From assembly GCF_016925675.1 (NCBI RefSeq), contig NZ_CP070506.1, positions 5,973,021-6,037,020 of the forward strand: a stretch of 64,000 nucleotides of DNA, given 5' to 3'. The stretch's first letter is position 1. Each line of letters starts with the position of its first letter. The translations under genes and the position numbers were made by a program. Positions 16,568-25,397 of the stretch are shown here, in pieces. The DNA is from Pseudomonas hygromyciniae. GTDB lineage: Bacteria; Pseudomonadota; Gammaproteobacteria; Pseudomonadales; Pseudomonadaceae. The notes under the pieces were generated by a model. That model made no database searches, was not told where the DNA came from, and saw only the letters and a program-made list of their open reading frames with translations.

Positions 16568-18331
16568 TCAGTGCTCCGGTGTGTCCTTGTGATTATCCAG
16601 GGTCTCCAGCAAGGCCACTTGCATGCGCGTATGGATGCGGATAAACCAACGCCAGAGCACTGCGGCCACCGCAGCCGCGACCACGGCAATCAACACCAGC
16701 AACTTGTTGGTCGGTAGGATACTGGCCGACAAGGCTGCCAATAGCAGGAAGATCACCAGCAGCGAGAGAATCGGGATCAGCTCGGAAATCACTCGTCGTA
16801 CGCGCTGGGTATGACGTCCGGCCATTTCCGGCTTTACGCTCATCTCCGCCAGCAACATCGACAGCGCCTTGAGCTTGCGATACGCGGCGATCAAAAATGG
16901 CAGCGACAGCAACAACGCACCGCCCCAGATCAATGCCTTCTGCCAACTCGGATCACTGATCCAGCCTTCCAGATACCCACCAATACGTGCCGCGAAGAAG
17001 CTGCCGGTAAAGAAAATCGCTACCACCAGTGCCAGGTTCACCCCTACCTGCAGGATGATCTTGCGAATCATCGACGCCAGCATCGCGCCTTCGCCTTGGG
17101 GCGAAATACTGCGCAGCCATTCGCCATACATGCCAAACACCCGGCTCAGGCGCTGCGGCATCACCGCCGCGATCTTCAATGATAACGGGTCGGCACCACG
17201 AATCAGGTATGGCGTCAGCAACGTAGTGATGGCCGAAACGGCCACCGCCACCGGGTAAAGAAAGTCGCTGGTGACCTGCAAGGTCATCCCCAACGCCGCA
17301 ATGATGAAAGAGAATTCGCCAATTTGTGACAGGCCCATCCCGACTCGCAATGAGGTCCGGCCGTCATTACCGGCGATAAACGCACCAAGGCCACAGGACA
17401 GCATCTTGCCCAGCACCACGGCTACGGTAATCACCGCAATCGGCCAGGCGTATTGCAGCAGGATCTGTGGGTCGATCATCAAGCCGATCGCCACGAAGAA
17501 AATCGCGCTGAACATGTCGCGAACCGGCTCGATCAGGCGCTCGATTTTCAGCAACTGCCGGGATTCGGCCATGATCGCGCCGATCAGGAAGGCGCCCAGC
17601 ACCATGCTGTATTCGAGCTTGACCACTAGCAGGCAAAAACCGAAACACAGGCCCAGGACGGTGATCAACAGCATCTCGTTGCTTTCGAATTTGGCCACGT
17701 AGGCCAGCAGCCGAGGCACCAGCAGAATGCCGATCACCAGGGCCACGATCATGAACAGCGAGAGCTTGCCCACCGTGGAAAACACCTCGCCGGAGCTGAC
17801 CGTGCCGCTGACGGCGATGCTCGACAACAAGGCGATGATGCCGATGCCCAGGATGTCTTCGACGATCAGCACGCCAAAGATCAGTTGGGCAAAGCGCTGG
17901 TTTTTCATCTTCAGGTCGTTGAGCGCCTTGACGATGATGGTGGTCGAGGAAATTGCCAGGATCGCGCCGAGGAACAGTGAGTCCATGGTGTTCCAGTCGA
18001 ACCATTGACCAATTTCGTAGCCAATCCAGATCATCAGGATGATTTCGAGGAAGGCCGCGATAAACGCCGTGGCGCCGACCTTGAACAGCTTGCGCAGGCT
18101 GAACTCCAGGCCCAGGCAGAACATCAGGAAGATCACCCCCAGCTCGGCCAGGGTCTTGATGGTGTCTTCATCGTGGATCAGGCCGAACGGCGGCGTGTGC
18201 GGGCCAATGATGAAGCCGGCGACGATGTAACCCAGGACGACCGGCTGCTTGAGACGATGGAACAGGATAGTCACCACCCCTGCCACGAGCATGATCACGG
18301 CCAAGTCCTGTATAAAGCTGATGGCGTGCAT
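16568..18331 (-). CDS. CPA2-family cation/proton antiporter (KefB/YbaL-like)
   Basis: 587 residues with about twelve transmembrane segments in the first 380 residues: LKQPVVLGYIVAGFIIGPHTPP, FLMFCLGLEFSLRKL, ILAISSTTIIVKALND, GVLIVEDILGIGI and LSQIGEFSFIIAALG are all family hallmarks. The acidic pair in VEDILG is expected for ion exchange. The C-terminal part (about 415-560) has further hydrophobic segments, but no Rossmann RCK/TrkA-N domain is visible, unlike KefB/KefC proper. It exchanges K+ or Na+ for protons at the inner membrane. It is convergent with the SMI1-like gene and divergent from the thioesterase. Confidence 0.9.
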   Translation of the reverse strand: MHAISFIQDLAVIMLVAGVVTILFHRLKQPVVLGYIVAGFIIGPHTPPFGLIHDEDTIKTLAELGVIFLMFCLGLEFSLRKLFKVGATAFIAAFLEIILMIWIGYEIGQWFDWNTMDSLFLGAILAISSTTIIVKALNDLKMKNQRFAQLIFGVLIVEDILGIGIIALLSSIAVSGTVSSGEVFSTVGKLSLFMIVALVIGILLVPRLLAYVAKFESNEMLLITVLGLCFGFCLLVVKLEYSMVLGAFLIGAIMAESRQLLKIERLIEPVRDMFSAIFFVAIGLMIDPQILLQYAWPIAVITVAVVLGKMLSCGLGAFIAGNDGRTSLRVGMGLSQIGEFSFIIAALGMTLQVTSDFLYPVAVAVSAITTLLTPYLIRGADPLSLKIAAVMPQRLSRVFGMYGEWLRSISPQGEGAMLASMIRKIILQVGVNLALVVAIFFTGSFFAARIGGYLEGWISDPSWQKALIWGGALLLSLPFLIAAYRKLKALSMLLAEMSVKPEMAGRHTQRVRRVISELIPILSLLVIFLLLAALSASILPTNKLLVLIAVVAAAVAAVLWRWFIRIHTRMQVALLETLDNHKDTPEH

Positions 18332-18624
18332 GGCGAGGGGCTCCTTGAGGGTACTGGCACTGTCCCGATTTCCACGCGGCCGCTACCACGGCGCGCAATG
18401 TGCGGAAGGAAAAGTCGGCCTTAATCGTAAGAAATACCCTTGAAATGGGCTTTTCCAAGGGTAACACCGCGACTTCCGGCAGAAAGCCGGTGCAATATAT
18501 GGAAACAGATCGTCTCGGCCGTGACGGCAAACCCCGTCCCGGCGTCCCGTAAGGGATGGCGCTGTAATGAATCCAGCATCCGCAGAGGTGCCCCCCAACC
18601 AATGCCTACAACCGTGAGTGTGCT

Positions 18625-19107
18625 ATGGAACCCGGAAACGCCCAGCTGTCGATGACGGTATTGATGACCCCTGACATGGCCAACTTCTCAGGTAATGTCC
18701 ACGGCGGCACCCTGCTCAAGTACCTCGACGAAGTGGCCTACGCCTGCGCCAGCCGTTATGCCGGCCGCTATGTAGTCACGCTGTCGGTGGACCAGGTAAT
18801 TTTTCGCGAGCCGATCCATGTCGGCGAACTGGTGACGTTCCTGGCGTCGGTCAATTACACCGGCAACACCTCGATGGAAGTGGGGATCAAGGTCGTCACC
18901 GAGAACATCCGCGAGCGTTCGGTGCGCCATACCAACAGTTGTTTCTTCACCATGGTCGCGGTCGACGATGACCGCAAACCGGCCGCCGTTCCCGCGTTGC
19001 AGCCACAGAACAGTGAAGACAAGCGTCGGTTTATCCAGGGCAAACAGCGCCGGCAGATTCGCCAGGAGCTGGAGAAGCGCTACCAAGAGATCAAGGCCGA
19101 CGTGTAA
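18625..19107 (+). CDS. Acyl-CoA thioesterase (hotdog fold, YciA/BACH type)
   Basis: 160 residues: a single hotdog domain with the active-site segment NFSGNVHGGTLLKYLDEVAY and the downstream strand VTLSVDQVIFREPIHVGELV, followed by a charged C-terminal helix (QGKQRRQIRQELEKRYQEIK). These cytoplasmic enzymes hydrolyse medium- to long-chain acyl-CoA. The 293-bp gap upstream holds only a small hairpin (CCGGC-AGAAA-GCCGG near 18,477) and no gene. Confidence 0.9.
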   Translation: MEPGNAQLSMTVLMTPDMANFSGNVHGGTLLKYLDEVAYACASRYAGRYVVTLSVDQVIFREPIHVGELVTFLASVNYTGNTSMEVGIKVVTENIRERSVRHTNSCFFTMVAVDDDRKPAAVPALQPQNSEDKRRFIQGKQRRQIRQELEKRYQEIKADV

Positions 19108-19117
19108 ACCCAATCGA

Positions 19118-19211
19118 AATGTGGGAGCGGGCTTGCTCGCGAAGACGGTGTACCAGTCAGCACATGTATTGACTGATACACCGTCTTCGCGAGCAAGCCC
19201 GCTCCCACATT
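19118..19211. repeat. REPIN between thioesterase and pdxY
   Basis: Near-perfect inverted copies of a REP unit (AATGTGGGAGCGGGCTTGCT and its complement) flank a spacer that itself pairs (GACGGTGTA...TACACCGTC). The 94-bp palindrome separates convergent genes. Confidence 0.92.
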
Positions 19212-19223
19212 GGGTTGGTGGTG

Positions 19224-20096
19224 TCAGAGGCTGATCGGCGTGGCTTCGAAACGTACGCGCGGATGGGCGATGCGGTCCTGGGCCCGCACCAGTTCCAACT
19301 CGTAACTGGCGCACGCTTGGGTTTCCAGCAGGACTTCGTGAACAGCCGCCGCGGTGAACTCAAAGGCCGCCAGCAGGCTGTCGCCCAGCAGCACCCGCGC
19401 CAGGAACAGGCCCGAAGTCAGGTCACCCACCCCCACCGGCTGGCGCGGAAAGGCCAGCAATGGCCGACGCAGGTGCCAACTGCCTTCGGCAGTCACCAGT
19501 AGCATCTCGAAACCGTCCGCCAACTTGCCCGGGTAATCCAGGTGCTTGACCAGCACCGCTTTGGGTCCTCGCGCCAGCAGGGCTCGCGCCATCCCCAGGC
19601 AATCGAACAGCGACTGCGGTTTACGCCCGGAGAAACTGTCCAGCTCCAACTGGTTGGGGCACAGGAAGTCGGCCATGGCCACCGCTTCGTCCAGCAGAAA
19701 ATCACTGACTTCCTGGGGCACGATACAGCCTTTTTCCGGATGGCCCATCACCGGGTCACACAGATACAGCGCCTTGGGATTGATCGCCTTGATACGTGCT
19801 ACACCGGTCAGGATCGCCCGGCCCTGGGCGGCGCGGCCCAGGTAGCCGGACAGCACTGCATCGCAGTTGCCCAGTTCGCCAATCGCCGCGATCCCCTCTA
19901 CCAGCGCAGGAATTTGCTGCGGCGCCAACACTTCTCCCGCCCACTGGCCATACTGGGTATGGTTGGAGAACTGCACGGTGTTGAGCGGCCAGACATTCAC
20001 CCCGACCCGCTGCATGGGAAACACGGCGGCGCTGTTGCCGGCATGGCCAAAGACCACATGGGACTGGATCGCAAGCAGATGAGGCGTACGTTTCAT
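19224..20096 (-). CDS. pdxY: Pyridoxal kinase PdxY
   Basis: 290 residues of the ribokinase-like pyridoxal kinase family. The N-terminus ATHL... reads [23 protein letters not shown], the sequence that contacts pyridoxal; further marks are [21 protein letters not shown] and the anion hole/catalytic region [14 protein letters not shown] with the catalytic Asp. It phosphorylates pyridoxal to PLP in the cytoplasmic salvage route. It is an isolated gene convergent with the thioesterase. Confidence 0.94.
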   Translation of the reverse strand: MKRTPHLLAIQSHVVFGHAGNSAAVFPMQRVGVNVWPLNTVQFSNHTQYGQWAGEVLAPQQIPALVEGIAAIGELGNCDAVLSGYLGRAAQGRAILTGVARIKAINPKALYLCDPVMGHPEKGCIVPQEVSDFLLDEAVAMADFLCPNQLELDSFSGRKPQSLFDCLGMARALLARGPKAVLVKHLDYPGKLADGFEMLLVTAEGSWHLRRPLLAFPRQPVGVGDLTSGLFLARVLLGDSLLAAFEFTAAAVHEVLLETQACASYELELVRAQDRIAHPRVRFEATPISL

Positions 20097-20212
20097 GCAG
20101 GGGACTTCCGTAAAACCGTTAAATTCTGGCCGCGCAGTATGCGACTAAAAGCAGCCTGTACGACAGACCGGAGACACAGTTAAGCTGGCCTTACTTTGTT
20201 GGAGCAAATCGC

Positions 20213-20605
20213 ATGCTGACCCTGGGAAATATTTTTGTGCTGATGCTGCTGGCGGCGGCTGCCGCCTGGGTGTGGCACAACCACGGCCTGCGCGAGCGCG
20301 CGCTGGAGAGGGTCAAACAGCATTGCGCCAAGCTCGATATCGAACTGCTCGACGGCGCCGTGGCCTTGAAACGCATCGGTTTCGTCAAGGACGCCAATGG
20401 CCGTCGACGTTTGGCGCGGGTCTACAACTTCGAGTTCACGGTGACCGGCGAAGCCCGCCATCCCGGGACCATCACCCAGTTTGGTGCCCACAGTGCGCAG
20501 ATCGAACTGGCGCCCTACCCGTTTGAAATCAAGACGCCACCGCCCAGTGCCGAAGTGATTGAACTGAGCCAGTGGCGCCAGGAGCACAGCAAGACCCGTC
20601 ACTGA
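20213..20605 (+). CDS. DUF3301 membrane-anchored protein
   Basis: 130 residues: one N-terminal transmembrane helix (about 3-20), a charged helix (RERALERVKQHCAK), then a beta-rich domain with DIELLDGAVALKRIGF and the conserved YNFEFTVTG segment. The layout is that of DUF3301 proteins, whose role is unknown. The last seven bases overlap the convergent COG0523 GTPase gene. Confidence 0.85.
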   Translation: MLTLGNIFVLMLLAAAAAWVWHNHGLRERALERVKQHCAKLDIELLDGAVALKRIGFVKDANGRRRLARVYNFEFTVTGEARHPGTITQFGAHSAQIELAPYPFEIKTPPPSAEVIELSQWRQEHSKTRH

Positions 20606-21573
20606 CGGCAGTTGGCCAAGGCTGTCTGCAGCATGGCAGCGTCGTGTTCCTCATTGAAAATCAACTCGATACGCGAGTCTCGACGCCATTCGCTGGGCTG
20701 CCAGGTGAGCGTGGAGTTATCCACAGCGTTGGCCGAGACCCAGCCATCGGCGCTGTGGATAACCAATTTGGCGCGCTGCCAGCCCAGGCTCTCTAGCCAT
20801 TGCCGGACTTTGCAGGTGTCGAACTGCTGACTCGGATGCCAGCGCCAACCGATGCTCCACGCACCCGCCTGGGCCTGGTGCAGGCAAATCGGTACGCAGG
20901 GATCGTTCCAGACAGCCTGGAGCTGCCCCAGCCCCTTGGGTGTCTCGAAGCTATCCACAGCCATCCCCGCCTGAGCATCAAGCCCCGGCAGCCGGGCCAA
21001 TGGCAGTTGCGCCTGTCGGGTCCAGAAAACCTCGCAAGCCGGCAGCGACCTTTCAATCTCACTGCGTTGTGCGGCATCCAACCCTTCATCCTTGTTCAGC
21101 ACCAGCAGCCCGGCACTGGCCAGAGCTTCACGCTGGGACTCGGGTAACGGCCTGCCCGCCGCCAAAGCCTGGACGTCGAGTACCAGCACACAAGGCTGGA
21201 CGGCCAGCACGGTTTGCCAGGGCGCCTGGCGCAACTGCGCAAGCAATTGCGCCGGATGGCCAAGCCCAGAGGGCTCGATAAACAGCCGGTCAGGCTTGGC
21301 CTTACGCAACAATCGACCCAGGCCGACCTGGAACGGCGCGCCATTCACGCAACACAAGCAGCCGCCAGCCACCTCACCGAGGGCAATGCCGTCGTCATCC
21401 TGGGTCAGCAGCGCGGCATCCAGGCCAATCTGCCCGAACTCATTGATCAACACCGCCCAGCGTTCGTGGGGCGGGCGCTGGGCGAGCAGGTGCTTGATCA
21501 GGCTCGTCTTGCCCGCGCCCAATGGCCCGGCAATTACATGGGTGGGAATATTTTGCAGCATGCTGGGCATCAT
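20599..21573 (-). CDS. COG0523 (CobW/Yjia-type) GTPase, second copy
   Basis: 324 residues: Walker A GPLGAGKTS (about 18), Mg-switch INEFGQIGLDAALL, the metal-binding GGCLCCVNG (CxCC), and a G4-like LNKDEG where the usual NKxD is changed. The C-terminal CobW domain (about 215-315) lacks a His-rich loop. COG0523 proteins deliver zinc or another metal to client enzymes using GTP. It is the last gene of the operon dksA2-zigA-DUF1826-this gene, which starts at a Zur-type box, so it is probably a zinc-starvation metallochaperone. Its client is unknown. In-frame ATGs at 21,570 and 21,561 are alternative starts. Confidence 0.88.
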   Translation of the reverse strand: MMPSMLQNIPTHVIAGPLGAGKTSLIKHLLAQRPPHERWAVLINEFGQIGLDAALLTQDDDGIALGEVAGGCLCCVNGAPFQVGLGRLLRKAKPDRLFIEPSGLGHPAQLLAQLRQAPWQTVLAVQPCVLVLDVQALAAGRPLPESQREALASAGLLVLNKDEGLDAAQRSEIERSLPACEVFWTRQAQLPLARLPGLDAQAGMAVDSFETPKGLGQLQAVWNDPCVPICLHQAQAGAWSIGWRWHPSQQFDTCKVRQWLESLGWQRAKLVIHSADGWVSANAVDNSTLTWQPSEWRRDSRIELIFNEEHDAAMLQTALANCRQ

Positions 21574-21606
21574 TCTGACCGTGTAGAGAGCCTTGATCCT
21601 ACCCGG

Positions 21607-22251
21607 TTATGCCAGCCAATCCAGGGTCAGAATCAGCCGTCGCTCGTTGGGGGCCAACGCCGGCGAGCGATGAATCAAGCCGTAGCCTTCATTGCCACGC
21701 CACTTTTCGCCCTTGAGCAGGGCGACTTCACCACAGTGGATCTGCTCGATGCGCTCACTGGGTTGCGCATCTGCCTGGCTCAACTGGCGACGGTCCATCA
21801 CCCCTTCGCGCAGCCACTGACTACCGATGCCGGCATAGGTTGTGATCAAGCGCACTGGCACATGATCGACATGAAAACGCGGGCACATGGCCTTGTCCAG
21901 CAGCCTCAGCCGCACGCCAATGCGCTTGGCCCCCAACAGACAGGCAAAGGCGCTGACCAGCCATGCCACATCGGCGATAAACCCGTCGTAACCTTCAAGA
22001 TCACGACAGCCTGCGGCCAGGCCCAGCAAGTTGGGCTCAGCCTCTTCGCTGTCCAACTCCACCACCAGCGATTCAGCAAGCGGCTCGTTCAGCGAGACCA
22101 GCAAGGCGCCAAACTCGGCGATATGCAGTGGCAACTGGCGCTGCCACAGCGCCAGGTTCACACCATTGTCGAGGATGTCGGCCAGCGCCAGCGGGGTTTG
22201 CCCACGGGTCTGGCGAATGACCGGACGCAGTTGAATCACAGGTGCCAGCAT
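21607..22251 (-). CDS. DUF1826 protein of the zinc-starvation operon
   Basis: 214 residues from an ATG that shares one base with the zigA stop (TGATG at 22,253-22,249), so translation is coupled. Visible features include a central RFHVDHVPVRLITTYAG segment resembling an iron/2-oxoglutarate-type HxD metal site and a C-terminal KGEKWRGNEGYGLIHRSP, giving H-x-D...H spacing. DUF1826 genes commonly follow zigA-type genes in Zur regulons. No biochemical role is established to my knowledge; a dioxygenase-like fold is my inference from the HxD and late His/Arg. Confidence 0.82.
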   Translation of the reverse strand: MLAPVIQLRPVIRQTRGQTPLALADILDNGVNLALWQRQLPLHIAEFGALLVSLNEPLAESLVVELDSEEAEPNLLGLAAGCRDLEGYDGFIADVAWLVSAFACLLGAKRIGVRLRLLDKAMCPRFHVDHVPVRLITTYAGIGSQWLREGVMDRRQLSQADAQPSERIEQIHCGEVALLKGEKWRGNEGYGLIHRSPALAPNERRLILTLDWLA

Positions 22252-23459
22252 CAGGCGGCTGCCTCCTCGTGCCAAGGGCCAAAAGGATCGACCAGCAGGC
22301 GCCAACCTTCGACGCCCAGAGCCATTTCATCGTCGGTCAGCAGGCACCCATCCAGTTCGGTGCGCAGTTGCGCAAAATCGATGTTCTGCCCGATAAACAC
22401 CAGTTCCTGGCGGCAGTCGCCGGTGCTCAGTTGCCAGTTACCCATGATCGCCGCGACGCTTTCCTGGTCCTCGGGCCATTGGCTCTTGGGCACAAAACGC
22501 CACCAGCGACCGGCAAAACCATGGCGCATCAGGCCACCGGCCTGGGACCAACTGCCGGCGTCGCGGTGCTTGCTGGCCAGCCAGAAAAAACCCTTGGAGC
22601 GCAGCAGCTTGCCGTTGCTCCACGGGCGATCGATAAAGTCGTAAAAGCGCTGGGGATGAAATGGCCGGCGCGCCCGGTAAGCCGTGGAGGCGATGCCATA
22701 TTCCTCCGTCTCCGGCACATGTTCGCCACGCAGTTCCTGCAACCAGCCAGGCGCCTGGGCCGCGCGCTCAAAGTCAAAACGCCCGGTATTGAGGATCTCG
22801 GCCAGCGGCACCTCGCCCATCACCATGGGAATGATGCGTGCCTGGGCATTCAGGCGTTCCAGGATGGCCACCAGTTCTTCACGTTCGTGGCTGCTGATCA
22901 GGTCGATCTTGCTGATAAGGATGACGTCGGCAAACTCGATCTGTTCGATCAGCAGGTCGGTGATGGAGCGCTCATCGTCCTCGCCCAGGGTTTCGCCCCG
23001 GGACGCCAGGCTTTCAGCGGCCTGATAATCGAGCAGGAAGTTCATGCCGTCCACCACAGTGACCATAGTGTCGAGCCGTGCAACATCCGCCAGGCTCTGG
23101 CCGTTTTCATCGCGAAAGGTGAACGTTTCCGCCACCGGCAGCGGCTCGGAAATGCCGGTGGATTCGATCAGCAGGTAATCAAACCGCCCTTCCCTGGCGA
23201 GCTTTCCTACCTCGACCAGCAAATCTTCGCGCAAGGTGCAGCAGATGCAGCCGTTGCTCATCTCCACCAGTTTTTCTTCGGCGCGATTGAGGCTGACGTC
23301 GCGCTGGACTGCGGCCCCGTCGATGTTGATTTCGCTCATATCGTTGACGATCACCGCCACCCGCAGGTTTTCGCGGTTGCGCAGGACGTAATTGAGCAGC
23401 GTGCTTTTACCGGCACCGAGAAATCCGGACAGCACGGTAACGGGTAGTCGGTCGGTCAT
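22251..23459 (-). CDS. zigA: Zinc-regulated COG0523 GTPase ZigA
   Basis: 402 residues: Walker [11 protein letters not shown], switch region [12 protein letters not shown], CxCC in [12 protein letters not shown], the ESTGISEP motif and SKIDL in the G4 position. The C-terminal CobW domain (about 265-395) includes [12 protein letters not shown]. ZigA proteins bind zinc and GTP and are induced when zinc is scarce, passing metal to client enzymes. The start is the ATG at 23,459 with GAGGAA seven bases ahead. It follows dksA2 by 26 bp and is coupled to the DUF1826 gene, forming a Zur-controlled operon. Confidence 0.92.
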   Translation of the reverse strand: MTDRLPVTVLSGFLGAGKSTLLNYVLRNRENLRVAVIVNDMSEINIDGAAVQRDVSLNRAEEKLVEMSNGCICCTLREDLLVEVGKLAREGRFDYLLIESTGISEPLPVAETFTFRDENGQSLADVARLDTMVTVVDGMNFLLDYQAAESLASRGETLGEDDERSITDLLIEQIEFADVILISKIDLISSHEREELVAILERLNAQARIIPMVMGEVPLAEILNTGRFDFERAAQAPGWLQELRGEHVPETEEYGIASTAYRARRPFHPQRFYDFIDRPWSNGKLLRSKGFFWLASKHRDAGSWSQAGGLMRHGFAGRWWRFVPKSQWPEDQESVAAIMGNWQLSTGDCRQELVFIGQNIDFAQLRTELDGCLLTDDEMALGVEGWRLLVDPFGPWHEEAAA

Positions 23460-23485
23460 CAGGTGTTCCTCATCAGGTTGGCCAG

Positions 23486-23890
23486 TCAAATCGCCCGTTG
23501 ATGGCGTTCGCGCAGCTCTTCACGTTCTTTGGCTTCGATACACAGGGTGGCCGTGGGCCGCAGCAACAGGCGCTTGAGGCCGATCGGCTCGCCCGTCTCG
23601 CGGCACCAGCCGTATTCACCACGAGCGAGGTGCTCAAGGGCTTCGTCGATCTTGTCCAGCAGCTTCTTTTCCCGCTCCAGCAGGCGTAGTTGCCACTGGC
23701 GCTGTTCTTCGGCGGCGCCGACATCGGCCGGATCGCTATTGGGCTCCTGCTCGCGCAGCACCATGAACTCGGCATCGATGCGCGTTTGCAGGTCAGAACG
23801 CTGGGCCAACAACAGCTCACGGAAAAAGGCTTGCTGGGCCTCATTCATGTAATCAGCGGGCGGCTGGGCGAGCAGGTCTTGTTCAGTCAT
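23486..23890 (-). CDS. dksA2: Zinc-independent DksA paralogue
   Basis: 134 residues: a coiled-coil (about 15-85) with the D-P-A-D-V tip, then the globular C-terminus. Canonical DksA has four zinc cysteines in two CxxC pairs; here the pairs read C96-R-E-T99 and C117-I-E-A120, so two ligands are lost, the hallmark of DksA2, which binds RNA polymerase and supports the stringent response with ppGpp without zinc. It heads the operon with zigA, and a perfect Zur-type palindrome lies 33 bp upstream. Confidence 0.95.
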   Translation of the reverse strand: MTEQDLLAQPPADYMNEAQQAFFRELLLAQRSDLQTRIDAEFMVLREQEPNSDPADVGAAEEQRQWQLRLLEREKKLLDKIDEALEHLARGEYGWCRETGEPIGLKRLLLRPTATLCIEAKEREELRERHQRAI

Positions 23891-23922
23891 GAGGGAGGTT
23901 CACGGGTCAGTCTGTTTTTTGA

Positions 23923-23937
23923 TGTTATAGTATAACA
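23923..23937. promoter_or_regulatory. Zur box (dksA2 side)
   Basis: TGTTATAGTATAACA is a perfect 7-1-7 palindrome matching the Zur operator core GTTATANTATAAC. It lies 33 bp ahead of dksA2 and 79 bp ahead of the divergent secreted-protein gene, so it may control both. The same core recurs at 24,455. Confidence 0.9.
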
Positions 23938-23986
23938 ACACAAATAAGCCAATCCCGCTTATCCGTTACGACGAAGGGCGCAATCC

Positions 23987-24019
23987 ATGAGTCCGTCCAT
24001 GCCCCGAGAAGCCTTATGA
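23987..24019 (+). other. Possible 10-codon leader ORF
   Basis: ATG at 23,987 opens ten codons and its TGA overlaps the ATG of the next gene (ATGA at 24,016). GAAGGG lies nine to fourteen bases ahead. It could couple translation of the secreted protein to a leader, or be chance. Confidence 0.25.
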
Positions 24020-24384
24020 GATACCTGTTGTGCGGCGTGTTGCTGCTGGTGGCAAGTCAGGCCAGCGCCCAAGTGCCGAGCCAGTTGGCCACCTGCACCC
24101 GCAGCGCCATCCTGCTGGCCTGCGTCGATGTCCAGGGCAACGCCTACAGTGTCGCGACCGCCGGCAACACCACGTATTTGCGCGGGTTCGAGGTAGTCGG
24201 CAAACGCTACTGGGCGCAGACCAACAGCCGCTATGGTCAGTTGACGTTCTTTACCGGACTAGCCTCCGACGGCGAGGCGTGGGTTGGCTACACGCGGCGG
24301 GTGGGTTGGACCACCATCAACCGGTTTTCCAGCTCCGGCGGCTCCAGCGCCAAGTTCACTTGCAGCCGGATCAGTGGTTGCTAG
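24016..24384 (+). CDS. Small secreted cysteine-containing protein in the Zur island
   Basis: 122 residues with a clear signal peptide (1-18, cleavage after ASA). The mature protein is small and aromatic-rich, with four cysteines (27, 36, 116, 122) likely to form two disulfides in the periplasm, and no known domain I recognise. It stands alone between the two Zur boxes, on the opposite strand to dksA2, at the position where P. aeruginosa has the hypothetical gene PA5537. Its few histidines argue against a zinc-scavenging chelator. Expression under zinc limitation is inferred from the shared promoter region. Confidence 0.75.
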   Translation: MRYLLCGVLLLVASQASAQVPSQLATCTRSAILLACVDVQGNAYSVATAGNTTYLRGFEVVGKRYWAQTNSRYGQLTFFTGLASDGEAWVGYTRRVGWTTINRFSSSGGSSAKFTCSRISGC

Positions 24385-24454
24385 GCCTGGCCTTTGTGCC
24401 GCTCCTGGGCCCAGGCCATATAGTTGTTGATCGAAAAATAATCGTCGATTGAAT

Positions 24455-24469
24455 TGTTATACTATAACA
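24455..24469. promoter_or_regulatory. Zur box (folE2 side)
   Basis: TGTTATACTATAACA is a perfect 7-1-7 palindrome, identical in core to the box at 23,923. It lies 32 bp ahead of the folE2 start and contains a TATACT that could be the -10 element, so bound Zur would block transcription of the seven-gene operon. Confidence 0.9.
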
Positions 24470-24500
24470 TGTTGGTTTATCACCAACGATGGACCTGCTT

Positions 24501-25397
24501 ATGAATGCGCTGACTCTGCCGGATATCGCCGCGCAGGCTTCTCGCCAAGCCTTGCCACTCGACTGGGTTGGCATGTGCGGTATTGCCCTGCCCATCCTGC
24601 TCGACGGCAAGCGTTTGAGCGCCACGGCTGATGCAGGGGTGAGCCTGGACGACGGCGAGGCGCGCGGCATCCATATGTCGCGGTTATACCTGGCGCTGGA
24701 AATGCTGGAGCAACACGACCTGCAACCAGCACTGCTGCGTCAGGTACTGCAGCGTTTCCTCGATAGCCATGAAGGCTTATCGCACAGCGCGTACCTGCGG
24801 ATTCATACCGACTTGCTGCTTAAACGTCCTGCGCTGGTCAGCCCGCTCGCCGGCTGGAAGAGCTATCCGGTGAGCATCGAAGCGCGCCTGGAAAAGCAGA
24901 TGTTCCACGTGGAACTAAAAGTTGACGTTACTTATTCCTCAACCTGCCCATGCTCGGCTGCCCTCGCCAGGCAATTGATTCAGCAGCAATTTATCAATGA
25001 CTTTGCCACTACAACGCTGCAACACGAAGACGTGCTGGCCTGGCTTGGCAGCGCCAAAGGTATCGTCGCCACGCCACACAGCCAGCGCAGCAGTGCGCAG
25101 TTACGGGTGCATCTACAGCCCGGCCAACCAACGCTGCCGCTGACTGATTTGATCGGCCGCGCCGAAGCCGCCCTCGGCACCGCCGTACAGACCGCCGTCA
25201 AACGTGCCGATGAGCAAGCCTTCGCCTTGGCCAACGGGCAGAACCTGATGTTCTGTGAAGACGCCGCCCGCCGCCTGAACCTGGCGCTGCAACGCTCGGA
25301 CGCCGTGCAAGCCTTTCACCTCAAAGTCATCCACGCCGAAAGCCTGCACGCACACGATGCCGTGGCCGAAAGCCGCTGGGCGAGGGCCATCGCGTGA
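24501..25397 (+). CDS. folE2: GTP cyclohydrolase IB (FolE2), zinc-independent
   Basis: 298 residues of the type IB cyclohydrolase family, unrelated in sequence to zinc-dependent FolE. The conserved STCPCSAALARQ (Cys149, Cys151) carries the catalytic cysteine; HSAYLRIHTD and VELKVDVTYS flank it. It makes dihydroneopterin triphosphate for folate when FolE lacks zinc, using other divalent metals. ATG 24,501 is preferred over the ATG four codons earlier. It heads the operon after a Zur box, overlaps the next gene as GTGA, and contains a parS-like site across codons 134-138. Confidence 0.92.
   Translation: MNALTLPDIAAQASRQALPLDWVGMCGIALPILLDGKRLSATADAGVSLDDGEARGIHMSRLYLALEMLEQHDLQPALLRQVLQRFLDSHEGLSHSAYLRIHTDLLLKRPALVSPLAGWKSYPVSIEARLEKQMFHVELKVDVTYSSTCPCSAALARQLIQQQFINDFATTTLQHEDVLAWLGSAKGIVATPHSQRSSAQLRVHLQPGQPTLPLTDLIGRAEAALGTAVQTAVKRADEQAFALANGQNLMFCEDAARRLNLALQRSDAVQAFHLKVIHAESLHAHDAVAESRWARAIA
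24901..24916. other. parS centromere site inside folE2
   Basis: TGTTCCACGTGGAACT matches the pseudomonad parS 16-mer (TGTTCCACGTGGAACA) at 15 of 16 positions, including the perfect inner palindrome GTTCCACGTGGAAC. ParB nucleates here for origin segregation; parAB lie 30 kb to the right. No second match this good was found in the window. Confidence 0.85.

Noticed and set aside
18332..18624. Possible riboswitch or small RNA between the antiporter and thioesterase genes
   Set aside because: One small hairpin is visible, but no conserved riboswitch core or promoter-terminator pair could be identified.
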